Shown here: positions 25,460 through 33,893 of the stretch, piece after piece | Layout of the letters: every line of letters begins with the position of its first letter | Numbering within the stretch: the stretch's first letter is position 1 | Assembly (NCBI GenBank): GCA_026127935.1 | Contig: JAJSLL010000003.1 | Span: 46,781-110,780, forward strand | DNA: 64,000 nt | Direction of reading: 5' to 3' | From: Thermoplasmatales archaeon | GTDB taxonomy: Archaea; Thermoplasmatota; Thermoplasmata; Thermoplasmatales; GCA-001856825 | Notes under the pieces: generated by a model | What the model saw: the letters and a program-made list of their open reading frames with translations, nothing else | What the model was told of the DNA's origin: nothing | The model's database searches: none | Position numbers and translations under genes: made by a program

Positions 25460-27716
25460 GGAAGAGGTATCAACCATAATTTCGGTAATTGGGAAAAGTA
25501 AGGAAGAGCTAGCAAATATATCCAAGAAGCTGCACCTCGGACTCTCGGCTGAAGAGATGTCCTTGATCTCATCTTATTTCAAAAATGAGGGAAGGGATCC
25601 AACCGATGTGGAGGTGCAAGCAATAGCGCAGGCATGGAGTGAGCACTGCAGCTACAAGAGTTCCAAGATTCATCTAAAGAAGTATATTTTCGGCATTGGA
25701 AGGGAAAAAGTAGTGGCTCTCGGAGATGCAGGTCTTGTATCACTAGATGATGACACCGCGATTGCTTTCAAGATGGAGAGTCACAACCATCCTTCAGCAA
25801 TAGAACCGTATGGTGGCGCGGCAACGGGTGTGGGAGGGATACTCAGAGACATTCTGAGCATGGGGGCACAACCCATTGCGGTGACCGACTTTCTATATTT
25901 CGGTACAAAGAAAGTCAAGGGGTTCCCGGACCCGAAATTCATTGAGGGCGGCGTTGTGGCTGGAATAAGGGACTATGGCAACCGGGTAGGGATCCCAACT
26001 GTTTCGGGAGGAATAGTTTATTCAGAGATGTTTTCACCAAACGTACTGGTCAACGTTGGCTGTGTGGGTGTTGTTGATAAGAAGAAAATTAGGTCGTCCG
26101 CAATTACGGAACCCGGTATCGTACTTATAGTGGCCGGAGGGAAGACCGGCAGAGATGGAATTCACGGAGTCAATATGGCCTCGGCAGTAATCGAGAGTGG
26201 AGAAGAAGACATAACTACTGTTCAATTGGGGAGTCCGATAACGAAAGAACCTCTTATTCACGCAGTTCTGGAAGCAAACGAAAAGAATCTCTTGTTTGCG
26301 CTCAAGGACCTCGGAGGTGGAGGTCTAAGCAGCGTAGTTGGGGAGATGCTTGAAGCAGGTGGCATGGGTGGGAAGGTGTACCTGGAAAAGGTCCCGCTGA
26401 AAGAGGCATCTATGAAACCGTGGGAGATATGGATATCGGAGAGCCAGGAGAGAATGCTCCTTGCAGTCAAGAAGGAAAATGTAAATTCAGTACTCGGAAT
26501 AATGGAAGATTGGGACATAACTTCGTCAGTCATCGGAGAGAGCGAGAACGGCAACAGGCTCAGAATTTTTTATAACGGCGCGAAGGTCCTAGATCTTGAG
26601 TCGCAATTCATGACGTCCCCAAAACTGTATGAACGCCCTTCGCTGATAGAGGAAAAGCGCATCGTACAGTACTTGCCAAGTTTCCCCAATAATTTTGCGA
26701 AATTACTCTTGGGAATGATCTCAGACAGGAACGTGAGAACAAGGGAACAGGTCGTAAGACAATATGATCACACTGTCAGAGGAAGCACGGTGATCGGTCC
26801 TCTTGCAGGAATAGTAGGAAGCGAAGGACCAACAGATGCTTCTGTAATCAGGCCCAATTGGAACAAGGTAAACGGAGTGGCAATATCGCACGGTTCAAAT
26901 CCGTTCTACTCTAAGATTGATCCATATTCTGGCGGTAAGGCAGCAGTTGATGAGACCGTCAGGAATTTAATTTCAGTCGGTGCAGAACCTCTTGGATTTT
27001 CAGACTGTCTAAATTCTGGGAATCCGGAGAAGCATAAAGTTATGGGAGAGTTCGTTGAGATGGTTAAGGGAATGCACGATTCAGCCTACAGTCTTGACAT
27101 CCCATTCGTATCAGGCAATGTCTCATTCTACAATGAAGCAGGTAGGAGAAGAATTCCCACCTTCCCGACGATTCTTGGAGTGGGTAAGGTGGAAGACATA
27201 AGAGGTGCGATTACTCCAGACTTCAAGGACCCCGCCAACGACATTTATCTTGTGGGCCTACCTACCACGGATCTGGCAGGGTCCCTCTATTTCAGGAGAT
27301 TGAAGAAGGATGGGGGGCGAGTCCCGTACTCCGATCCTAGAACTCTCAAGGGGAGAGGATGGAATCTCCTGAACGCAATGAGGTCTGGAACTGTCAACTC
27401 AGCCCACGATGTTTCGGATGGAGGGATTGCTACAACAATATCCGAAATGACCGTCGGGTCTGAGATAGGGGCAGCATTGGACGTATCTGCCCTCGGCCTT
27501 CGGACGGACTTCGCACTATTCTCAGAACCCCAATCCAGCTGGATTGTTGAAGTCAGATCAGGAAGAGAGAAGGAATTCGTGAAATACATGGGAGAAGATG
27601 CCATATTTTTGGGGCAAACACAACAGTCCGCACTTGCAATAACAAGAGGAGAGGACAAGATACTGACGGTCGACATCGACCAAATACGGAAGAAATGGAA
27701 GAGGGGATACGAGTGA
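25452..27716 (+). CDS. purL: Phosphoribosylformylglycinamidine synthase subunit PurL
   Basis: ATP-dependent amidation of FGAR to FGAM, using ammonia from PurQ. The 754-residue length is that of the small archaeal/Gram-positive PurL. Motifs: AQAWSEHCSYKSSK near the start, SHNHPSAIEPYGGAATGVGG with the active-site His, DLGGGGLSS, and the second half repeating the fold (VSDGGIATTISEM). Overlaps purS at its start and purQ by GTGA at its end, so all three are translated together. Confidence 0.97.
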   Translation: MIEEEVSTIISVIGKSKEELANISKKLHLGLSAEEMSLISSYFKNEGRDPTDVEVQAIAQAWSEHCSYKSSKIHLKKYIFGIGREKVVALGDAGLVSLDDDTAIAFKMESHNHPSAIEPYGGAATGVGGILRDILSMGAQPIAVTDFLYFGTKKVKGFPDPKFIEGGVVAGIRDYGNRVGIPTVSGGIVYSEMFSPNVLVNVGCVGVVDKKKIRSSAITEPGIVLIVAGGKTGRDGIHGVNMASAVIESGEEDITTVQLGSPITKEPLIHAVLEANEKNLLFALKDLGGGGLSSVVGEMLEAGGMGGKVYLEKVPLKEASMKPWEIWISESQERMLLAVKKENVNSVLGIMEDWDITSSVIGESENGNRLRIFYNGAKVLDLESQFMTSPKLYERPSLIEEKRIVQYLPSFPNNFAKLLLGMISDRNVRTREQVVRQYDHTVRGSTVIGPLAGIVGSEGPTDASVIRPNWNKVNGVAISHGSNPFYSKIDPYSGGKAAVDETVRNLISVGAEPLGFSDCLNSGNPEKHKVMGEFVEMVKGMHDSAYSLDIPFVSGNVSFYNEAGRRRIPTFPTILGVGKVEDIRGAITPDFKDPANDIYLVGLPTTDLAGSLYFRRLKKDGGRVPYSDPRTLKGRGWNLLNAMRSGTVNSAHDVSDGGIATTISEMTVGSEIGAALDVSALGLRTDFALFSEPQSSWIVEVRSGREKEFVKYMGEDAIFLGQTQQSALAITRGEDKILTVDIDQIRKKWKRGYE

Positions 27717-28504
27717 ATAGGGAAGTCAAGGTAGCAATTATTGTGATGGAAGGAACGAACAATGAAGAGGAGGCTTACCAGTCATTCAAACATTCTGAAG
27801 CCACTCCTGAAATAATTCACCTTAAGAAGCTCGAAGACAGGAAAAAGAAATTGAGCGGTTACGACATTGTATGCTTTCCAGGCGGCTTTTCTGCCGGAGA
27901 TTACGTAAGGGCCGGTGCAGTAATGGCAGCAAGGATCAAGTCGAGCCTGATGAGAGACATGGAAGAGTTCGTGGAGAGCGGAAGGCCGGTAATAGGATCT
28001 TGCAATGGATTTCAGACGCTGGTTGAGTTGGGGCTAGTTCCAAATGTGGATGGAGATGGCCGGCTGGAGGCCGCTTTGGCCCCTAATATGTCCAACAGGT
28101 TCGAAGCAAGAACGGTGTACTTGAAGATAAACAGAGGCAACTCCCTATTCCTAAGAGAATTCAAAGAAGGCGAAGTGATCAAGCTTCCTATTGCTCACTC
28201 GGAAGGAAGGTTCATCACAAGGGACAAGGAAGTGCTCGGAAAGATAATCAAGAATCGAATGAATGTGGTTTCATATGTAGATGGAAGTGGAAAGGAAGCA
28301 GGATACCCGTGGAACCCAAATGGTTCTGAACACAACATCGCAGGAATCGCCAATAAGAACGGAAATGTACTTGGCCTGATGCCACACCCTGAAAGGGTGT
28401 TCTATAAATATACTGAGTCCGACTGGACCAGGGAAATTAATGGGACTGGGATGGGGAATAGATTTTTCACAAGTGCAGTGCAATTCGTGAGAGAAAAATT
28501 TTAA
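27713..28504 (+). CDS. purQ: Phosphoribosylformylglycinamidine synthase subunit PurQ (glutaminase)
   Basis: Class I glutamine amidotransferase of about 263 residues that supplies ammonia to PurL. The catalytic triad is visible: Cys in GSCNGFQTLVELG and His-Glu in LMPHPERVF; the oxyanion strand is FPGGFSAGDYVRAGA. The track begins at ATG 27695 inside purL. I prefer GTG 27713, which gives the GTGA overlap with the purL stop and a start (MNREVKVAIIVMEGTNNE) matching the family's first strand. The longer form cannot be excluded. Confidence 0.95.
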   Translation: MNREVKVAIIVMEGTNNEEEAYQSFKHSEATPEIIHLKKLEDRKKKLSGYDIVCFPGGFSAGDYVRAGAVMAARIKSSLMRDMEEFVESGRPVIGSCNGFQTLVELGLVPNVDGDGRLEAALAPNMSNRFEARTVYLKINRGNSLFLREFKEGEVIKLPIAHSEGRFITRDKEVLGKIIKNRMNVVSYVDGSGKEAGYPWNPNGSEHNIAGIANKNGNVLGLMPHPERVFYKYTESDWTREINGTGMGNRFFTSAVQFVREKF

Positions 28505-28527
28505 TTACTTTAGTCATACCGTTTCCA

Positions 28528-29079
28528 GTGAACCGAAGACTCTTTGCAGCAATAATCATAATTCTCCTCGCGACAGTGGTGATAGCTAACGGTCAGGCCC
28601 ACGCACAGTCTACAGTCACATTCCCAACAATAAGCTACCAGACCTACCAAGGATACAACATCACCGTAACCAATGTGGAGTGGAACACCACAGTTTATTC
28701 GGTAATTTATAGCAAAAATTTCTCCACGTACAACTGGAAAGACAGCCCCCAGAAGGACTATATCCTGTTTTCCTACGGCCTAACTGGATTAAATCCGTAC
28801 GGTGCAGAATTCATCCAGGCAATGGAATCGATAGGCAATTTGACTGCTAAGAACGTCACTCTTGCCTTCCAAGAGATCGCCCCTCTGGACGCAACGGGTA
28901 CTGGGTACACCAACCAGGTGAAGCTCAATGCGGGAGCACTGCCAGGATTCTCCAACTCCACTCCATCAAGTTTCAACAATCCAAGCGTAAGGTCACTCTA
29001 TGGGTATGTGTTTGCTGGTGCAGTGATCGTTTCAATAGCAGCTCTCTACTTCATCCTCAACAGGAAGAAAGATGAATGA
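28528..29079 (+). CDS. Secreted, C-terminally membrane-anchored protein of unknown function
   Basis: A 183-residue protein not assigned to a family. It has a signal peptide (RRLFAAIIIILLATVVIANGQAHA), an extracytoplasmic region of about 120 residues rich in Thr, Asn and Tyr with several N-glycosylation sequons (NIT, NTT, NLT, NVT), then one transmembrane helix (YVFAGAVIVSIAALYFIL) and a short basic tail RKKDE. Type I surface protein topology follows. GTG start; overlaps the primase gene by 8 bases, so the two are probably co-transcribed, with no obvious functional link. Confidence 0.72.
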   Translation: MNRRLFAAIIIILLATVVIANGQAHAQSTVTFPTISYQTYQGYNITVTNVEWNTTVYSVIYSKNFSTYNWKDSPQKDYILFSYGLTGLNPYGAEFIQAMESIGNLTAKNVTLAFQEIAPLDATGTGYTNQVKLNAGALPGFSNSTPSSFNNPSVRSLYGYVFAGAVIVSIAALYFILNRKKDE

Positions 29080-30115
29080 GAACTCTGCAAAGTTCGTCTT
29101 AGAGCTGTTCAAGAAATATTACGAAGTGGTAAAATCGTTTGATATAAGGAAGGTGGAAAAGAGAGAGCTAGCCTTTTCCGCTTTTGGTAAACAAGGAATG
29201 GTCAGGCACACTTCATTTCCAAACATGCCTGCTCTTGTGGACTACGTTGTAAATAATACTCCGCTCCATTTCTACTACTCCAGCGCATATTATGACAGCC
29301 CGGAAGCTACGATGGACAACAAGAAATGGAGAGGGGCCGATATGATATTCGACATCGATGGAGACCACATTGAAGGTGCCGACAAGATGAGTTACCCGGT
29401 AATGCTATCCGCGGTGAAAGAAGAGCTCAATAAACTACTAAATCTGTTGATAGATGATCTCAGTGTTGGCAAGGAAAATCTGGAAGTAGTATTCTCTGGC
29501 AGCAGAGGTTATCACGTTCACGTCTACTCAATCTTTGAGAACCTGGAATCACAGGAAAGGAGGGAGATCGTAGACTACATCTCCGGTCGCTGCATCACCT
29601 CTGACTATAGGACCACCTCCAGAACCAAGTGGAATGACAAGATTGATCTTGTCAGCACTTCACTCAAAGAGATCCTCGCTTCCGGAGACAGGAAGTGGAA
29701 GGAGAAAATTGAGGCAGAAACTGGTGAACTCGTAGGCAAACTAACAAAGATAGATCTCCGCAAATCGGGTTTCATCGAAAGAAACGCCAGAAAGATCGCT
29801 GCGAAGAAGTTCTCCTCACGTATAGATGAGCCGGTTTCAATAGACATACACAGGCTCATTCGCACTCCTGGCAGTCTACACGGGAAATCGGGACTAATGG
29901 TTGTGACAATACCCCTTGAAAAGGTTGATGCATTTGATCCTCTGGCAGACTCAATACCCCTTGTATTTCAGGGCAATTCCGAAATAAACGTCACCAAGAA
30001 AATTGCCTTGGATTTTGATGGGGCCAGTCGAGAACTACATGAGGGTTATATGGTTCTTCCAACCTATGCAGCTCTCTTCGCTATTTTGAAGGGATCTGCC
30101 GAAACAGCGAAATGA
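29072..30115 (+). CDS. priS: DNA primase small (catalytic) subunit PriS
   Basis: Makes primers for DNA replication together with PriL, which is not in this window. The 347-residue sequence contains the metal-binding acidic motif ADMIFDIDGDH, the nucleotide-binding FSGSRGYHVHVYS and VSIDIHRLIRTPGSLHGKSGL, all typical of archaeal/eukaryotic-type primase. Length is normal. It overlaps the upstream surface-protein gene and is followed by the S17e gene, which has its own TATA box. Confidence 0.95.
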   Translation: MNENSAKFVLELFKKYYEVVKSFDIRKVEKRELAFSAFGKQGMVRHTSFPNMPALVDYVVNNTPLHFYYSSAYYDSPEATMDNKKWRGADMIFDIDGDHIEGADKMSYPVMLSAVKEELNKLLNLLIDDLSVGKENLEVVFSGSRGYHVHVYSIFENLESQERREIVDYISGRCITSDYRTTSRTKWNDKIDLVSTSLKEILASGDRKWKEKIEAETGELVGKLTKIDLRKSGFIERNARKIAAKKFSSRIDEPVSIDIHRLIRTPGSLHGKSGLMVVTIPLEKVDAFDPLADSIPLVFQGNSEINVTKKIALDFDGASRELHEGYMVLPTYAALFAILKGSAETAK

Positions 30116-30149
30116 AATATTTAATTAGTTTGTGAATATATCGAGAGCA

Positions 30150-30383
30150 ATGGGAGCCATTAGACCTACACTAGTTAAGACTGTTGCAAGACAGGTATAC
30201 GACGAGTATGAACAACATCTGAGTAAAGACTTTGAACACAACAAAGAGATAGTGAATAAGGTCATACCTGACGCGTCCAAGAAACTTAGAAATCTAGTGA
30301 CCGGTTACGTGACCACTTACTGGAAAACAAAGAAGATGCCAAGAAAGAGAAAGGAAGCAGAAGTTGAAGATTTCTCAATCTGA
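30150..30383 (+). CDS. rps17e: 30S ribosomal protein S17e
   Basis: A 77-residue basic protein of the archaeal/eukaryotic small subunit. The pattern IRPTLVKTVARQVYDEYEQHLSKDFEHNK followed by KKLRNLVTGYVTTYWK matches S17e (RTKTVKRAAR...DF..NK...SKRLRNKVAGYVTHLMK). The track starts at GTG 30132; ATG 30150 gives the family's short N terminus, with an ATATTTAATT box (30117-30126) about 28 bp upstream. It ends with a charged tail. It nearly abuts the convergent GNAT gene. Confidence 0.85.
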   Translation: MGAIRPTLVKTVARQVYDEYEQHLSKDFEHNKEIVNKVIPDASKKLRNLVTGYVTTYWKTKKMPRKRKEAEVEDFSI

Positions 30384-30385
30384 CT

Positions 30386-31150
30386 TCAATCGATTCCAAG
30401 TTTCTTTTTTAAAGTAAATATCATCAGGGCGGATTTTTCTTTTCTGATGACATCATTCATTATGTAACTCTTTTCCTCAAGCAAGGTAACGGCTTTTCTC
30501 AATGCTAAGCGCCATTTCTTCGCAAGCTCAATGTCATTGCTTCCCAAGTCAAACGGCACTTCAATTGCAACGGAGTCCCCAATGACGTCTAGACTATGCC
30601 AGGGTAGAGGGAAATCCGTTATACTCGCAGCTATTTCGTATTCTTCGAGAACCTTCTTTTTCCTATCTAGGAATTTGTGTGCTTCAATCCTGTCGGACTC
30701 CACTCCTTCGTTCTCCCTTGATCCCATAATGCCATAATAGTTGATCTTATAGTCATAAGCGTAAGCTCCGAGTTTGTGAACGTTGAAGAATGTGTTCCTA
30801 GTCTTCATAGGATCGAAGGTCCACCTAACTTCGGAATATCCCATGTTCTTTGCCTGTTCGAACTGGTGCATTTTGATTTCATATCCGACACTCTTGTTTC
30901 TGTATTCCTGAAGCACTCCAGCCATGTGTGAGTAGAGATATCTATAATTCCCACTAACACCTGGGAAGGCCAGACTGAACCCGATTATCTTACCTTCCTC
31001 GATGGCTACTTCCACTAGTCCACCATTCGAATTCAGAGCCCTGAGTAAAGGTAATGGAGTTGGTGGCTCATCAACCATCCCCCATATGACCGTCTGGATC
31101 CTTTCTACCGTTTTAAATTCTTCAATCGTCTGTGCTTTCCTTATCTCCAC
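30386..31150 (-). CDS. GNAT-superfamily acetyltransferase (COG3375-like)
   Basis: A 254-residue protein whose N-terminal 150 residues form a GNAT domain: IRKAQTIEEFKTVERIQTVIWG, VEVAIEEGKIIGFSLAF, and an acetyl-CoA loop around HMAGVLQEYRNKSVGYEIKMHQFEQAKNMG, then RWTFDPMKTRNTFFNVHKLGA. This arrangement matches uncharacterised archaeal/bacterial acetyltransferases of the COG3375 type. The second half is family-specific. Substrate unknown. A separate single gene, upstream of which lies tgtA on the same strand about 30 bases away, so they may be co-transcribed with tgtA first. Confidence 0.75.
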   Translation of the reverse strand: MEIRKAQTIEEFKTVERIQTVIWGMVDEPPTPLPLLRALNSNGGLVEVAIEEGKIIGFSLAFPGVSGNYRYLYSHMAGVLQEYRNKSVGYEIKMHQFEQAKNMGYSEVRWTFDPMKTRNTFFNVHKLGAYAYDYKINYYGIMGSRENEGVESDRIEAHKFLDRKKKVLEEYEIAASITDFPLPWHSLDVIGDSVAIEVPFDLGSNDIELAKKWRLALRKAVTLLEEKSYIMNDVIRKEKSALMIFTLKKKLGID

Positions 31151-31180
31151 TCTCAGAAAAGTGCATGCAAGTTTATATCA

Positions 31181-32977
31181 TTAACTGGAATCGTCTGATT
31201 TCAACCTGTTCTTAACAGCGACTCCTCTTTGAAAACCAATCATTTCGTCCCTGTTGAGGATCGCCCTGCCATAAGCAAGTAATTCATCTTCCTTGTCGAC
31301 AATGAGAACATCGTCGTGTGGCCTGATCAAGGGATCTGCATCCTCTACAAATTTAGCGAATACGTTTCTTCCTTCCTTTATGAATTCTGCCACCTCTTGG
31401 TTAATTACTACCCTGTGACGAGGGTATTCGAAGTGTGAATGAATCAACTTTGCCCCTGCATTGTTGAGGCTAAACAGGCCATCCGAAGCCCTCAATGCAA
31501 GTATTGGCTCGTCTTCGCGAAATACATTCCTAATCTTTCCGGTGTTCTTGCTCCTCTGCACTCTTATGCTGCTTCTGTCTAAGATAGAGAGGAGCGTCTT
31601 ACTAAACTGGTACTCAAATATGCGGTCTACCTTGTCAATCAGGAATTTTTTCCATTCGTCCTTTTCGAACTTTGAGATATCCTTTGAACTTTCGTAATAT
31701 TCTCCAGGAAATAGGGACTGAGCAACTGGGTAAGTTTCATCGAGAAATAATGGGATTGTTCCAAAATGGGTTTCAACCTCTATCCCTGGAATTTCCGCAT
31801 AATAAGAGTAAGGTTTTTTATCGATCTTTACTCCTTGGCCTGATTGGGCAGTGCGAGAAATGAATCTTCTGATGTCCGGTCTCTTAAGTGTTTCTTCCCC
31901 AACGTAGAATACTGGGGTCTTTCTAGAACGTGGTTCATACTTTTCTGTGTATTCGTAGAAATCGAGGATCTTCCTGTAAGCTTCAAGCAAGAGGGGATGG
32001 GAATGCGCACGGTACTCTGCGTAGTTCCAGATGTTTTCGGAGCGTATCTGTTGTTTTATGTTCTCCAGTTCTTTCACCGATACGTACAGGTTATGTTTTC
32101 CAATTATGGTTGTTCTTTCTTCTCTAGAAAGAGATTCCAGTTCCTTTTCATAGTACTTGTCAAAATACGGGGAAGCGGGTAGTTCCTCAGCAAAATCCTT
32201 AAGGTCTACCGTGCCTGTTTCAGTCAGTATCCTATCGTCTCTTGCATACTTGATGTATGCCGAAGAGTCAATGACATCCACCCCCATGAGGAATAGAATG
32301 GGAAAGAACATTGGATGACCAGCCCCAAAAGCATGAATCACATTTGAACTCTTCATGTTTGACTTCGAATTCAATATAGCATCCACTACGTGGGAATACA
32401 TGTATCTCTCCATAAACGGTACGATCCCACCTATCGGGAAATACTCACTATCCAGCGATCCCATCATTCTTGCACTTTCCATCCGCAGATCCTGATATAC
32501 CCCCCCCTGAATTGGGAGTGCAATGTACTTGCCCGTTTCCTTGATTGCTTCTTTTCCCCTCCTGAAATTCTCTGAAATATCTTCGCTTACCTTTTCGTGT
32601 GAATGGTCCATTTCAGAGAAAATATCTCTTATAGTGATTATATCAGAATTTATGCCTTCTTGGTACTTTACCATCTCCAGATTGCCTGCGTTGAGCTCCC
32701 CATACATGTGTTCCTGGAAAGTTCCTGAATCGGTCATTACTAGACCTTGGAAATTCAGGAGTTTGTGAATGTCGTTACCTATTTGAAATCCTCCCTTCCT
32801 AAGAATGTAGGAGTTGGTTATCACTCCCTGTAATTTAAGCTCCTTAGCAACCGAGACCCAAGGTTCTGCTTTGAAAGGATGTAAAACTGGTAAAAGGACT
32901 GGAGTTTGAATTCTCTTATTGTTAATTTCCAATTCTCCAATTCTAGCTAATCCATCCCGGTGAAGAATCTGGAACAT
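31181..32977 (-). CDS. tgtA: Archaeosine tRNA-guanine transglycosylase, without zinc-site cysteines
   Basis: Exchanges guanine 15 of tRNA for preQ0 on the path to archaeosine. The 598-residue protein has the TIM-barrel catalytic domain with the nucleophile in MTDSGTFQ (Asp83) and IQGGVYQDLR, the central C1/C2 region and a C-terminal PUA domain (residues about 520-590, RHRVVINQEVAEFIKEGRNVFAKFV). The whole protein has no cysteine. Family members hold Zn2+ with three Cys and one His; here the region reads ELPASPYFDKYYEKELESL and only the His in IIGKHNLYV is left. Catalytic residues are otherwise intact, so it is probably active with an altered structural site. Confidence 0.93.
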   Translation of the reverse strand: MFQILHRDGLARIGELEINNKRIQTPVLLPVLHPFKAEPWVSVAKELKLQGVITNSYILRKGGFQIGNDIHKLLNFQGLVMTDSGTFQEHMYGELNAGNLEMVKYQEGINSDIITIRDIFSEMDHSHEKVSEDISENFRRGKEAIKETGKYIALPIQGGVYQDLRMESARMMGSLDSEYFPIGGIVPFMERYMYSHVVDAILNSKSNMKSSNVIHAFGAGHPMFFPILFLMGVDVIDSSAYIKYARDDRILTETGTVDLKDFAEELPASPYFDKYYEKELESLSREERTTIIGKHNLYVSVKELENIKQQIRSENIWNYAEYRAHSHPLLLEAYRKILDFYEYTEKYEPRSRKTPVFYVGEETLKRPDIRRFISRTAQSGQGVKIDKKPYSYYAEIPGIEVETHFGTIPLFLDETYPVAQSLFPGEYYESSKDISKFEKDEWKKFLIDKVDRIFEYQFSKTLLSILDRSSIRVQRSKNTGKIRNVFREDEPILALRASDGLFSLNNAGAKLIHSHFEYPRHRVVINQEVAEFIKEGRNVFAKFVEDADPLIRPHDDVLIVDKEDELLAYGRAILNRDEMIGFQRGVAVKNRLKSDDSS

Positions 32978-33004
32978 CGAACAAATCTAATCAAAAAATT
33001 AGTG

Positions 33005-33023
33005 GTAGGTGGGATTCACCTAC
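33005..33023 (-). terminator. Hairpin plus T-run after alba
   Basis: On the minus strand GTAGGTG-AATCC-CACCTAC forms a 7-bp stem with a 5-base loop starting at the alba stop codon, and CACTAATTTTTTG follows. This looks like a terminator; the same T-rich tract may also be part of the tgtA promoter. Confidence 0.5.
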
Positions 33024-33301
33024 TTCTTAAGGACTATCTCTATCGAGGACACGTTGCTTTCTCCATCCTCTCTCTGAACTTTTTCCGTCGCAATCTTCAC
33101 GTCTTGGTACGTCACTTTGACCTTCATCATTGATTCCATTCGGTTCCTCACGATTTCAGCAACGTCTACGGCCCTCTTTATTGCCATTCCTCTGGCTTTG
33201 ATTGAGACTTCGCTCGCCCCATTTGTAAAGAGCATTATTGTGCTAAAAACATAGTTTTCTGTTGGCTTTTTCCCGATGAATATAGTGTTGTTATCAGCCA
33301 T
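33020..33301 (-). CDS. albA: DNA/RNA-binding chromatin protein Alba
   Basis: A 93-residue archaeal nucleoid protein. The pattern NTIFIGKKPTENYVFSTIMLF, then SIKARGMAIKRAVDVAEIVRNRM and a C-terminal strand IEIVLKK, matches Alba; the Lys that is acetylated in Sulfolobus corresponds to the GKKP region. The track's GTG 33310 adds three residues, but GGTGAT is the ribosome site for ATG 33301. A terminator-like hairpin directly follows the stop. Confidence 0.94.
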   Translation of the reverse strand: MADNNTIFIGKKPTENYVFSTIMLFTNGASEVSIKARGMAIKRAVDVAEIVRNRMESMMKVKVTYQDVKIATEKVQREDGESNVSSIEIVLKK

Positions 33302-33310
33302 TGGTATCAC

Positions 33311-33630
33311 CAGAATTGTCTCAACGACAAATCATATTTAATTTTTTCCTCAGGTCGAGCGTGTTGGAGTTTCTAGGACACTTACAAGTAACTGAGCATT
33401 GTTCTATCGTCGAACTTCAGTGTCAAAGATTTCTGTTATGACTTAAGGTAAGAGTCGTATCTGGAGGTACCACTGCTTATGTGCTGCCAATACAATTGAC
33501 TTTGGGAAGAGAAGGAAACTTCAATAAGGATTTACATGAAGATACTCCGAATTAAGTGTAATTAAGTGCAAAACTGACTTTTTTCCTGAATTATTCACCA
33601 CCTATTGAAGCATTCATTAGGTTTAATTAG
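33311..33630. other. Non-coding stretch upstream of an RHH gene
   Basis: About 320 A/T-rich bases. There are short direct repeats (GAATTAAGTG/TAATTAAGTG near 33550 and TTAGGTTTAATTAGGG near 33618), but nothing that looks like an RNA gene or ORF. Confidence 0.55.
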
Positions 33631-33656
33631 GGTAAATTATATGTACAAAATTTACC
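33631..33656. promoter_or_regulatory. 8-bp inverted repeat across the RHH gene's TATA box
   Basis: GGTAAATT-N10-AATTTACC. The left arm and spacer contain AAATTATATG, which lies about 26 bp before the RHH start at 33666, so a protein bound here would cover the promoter. Autoregulation by the RHH protein is the simple inference. Confidence 0.5.
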
Positions 33657-33665
33657 TCGTACCTT

Positions 33666-33884
33666 ATGGTCACGGATAAGAAATATACAACCGTTTCTCT
33701 TCCAACTCCGCTGTTCGAGAAGATCCAAGAGAAAATAAAGGGAACTGGGTTCACTTCTGTTAGTGATTATGTAACATTTGTCCTCCGGGAAATACTCACT
33801 CATGGTACGGACCAGGAAGCATTCAACGCAGAGGACGAAAAGAAAGTGAAGGACAGACTGCGATCACTGGGATATCTAGACTGA
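33666..33884 (+). CDS. Ribbon-helix-helix (CopG/Arc-like) DNA-binding protein
   Basis: A 72-residue protein. The N-terminal 45 residues follow the RHH pattern: beta strand YTTVSLPTPLFEKIQEKIK, then GTGFTSVSDYVTFVLREIL, with the G-x-S-x-S-D turn between helices. The acidic C terminus (EAFNAEDEKKVKDRLRSLGYLD) is common in archaeal relatives. It would bind DNA as a dimer. It precedes an AlkP-like enzyme by 9 bases and APS kinase after it, so it may control that operon through the inverted repeat over its promoter. No toxin partner is visible, so I do not call it an antitoxin. Confidence 0.82.
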   Translation: MVTDKKYTTVSLPTPLFEKIQEKIKGTGFTSVSDYVTFVLREILTHGTDQEAFNAEDEKKVKDRLRSLGYLD

Positions 33885-33893
33885 GTGAACTGA

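Noticed and set aside
33666-33884. RHH protein as an antitoxin
   Set aside because: No toxin-like gene follows; the next genes are an AlkP-like enzyme and APS kinase.
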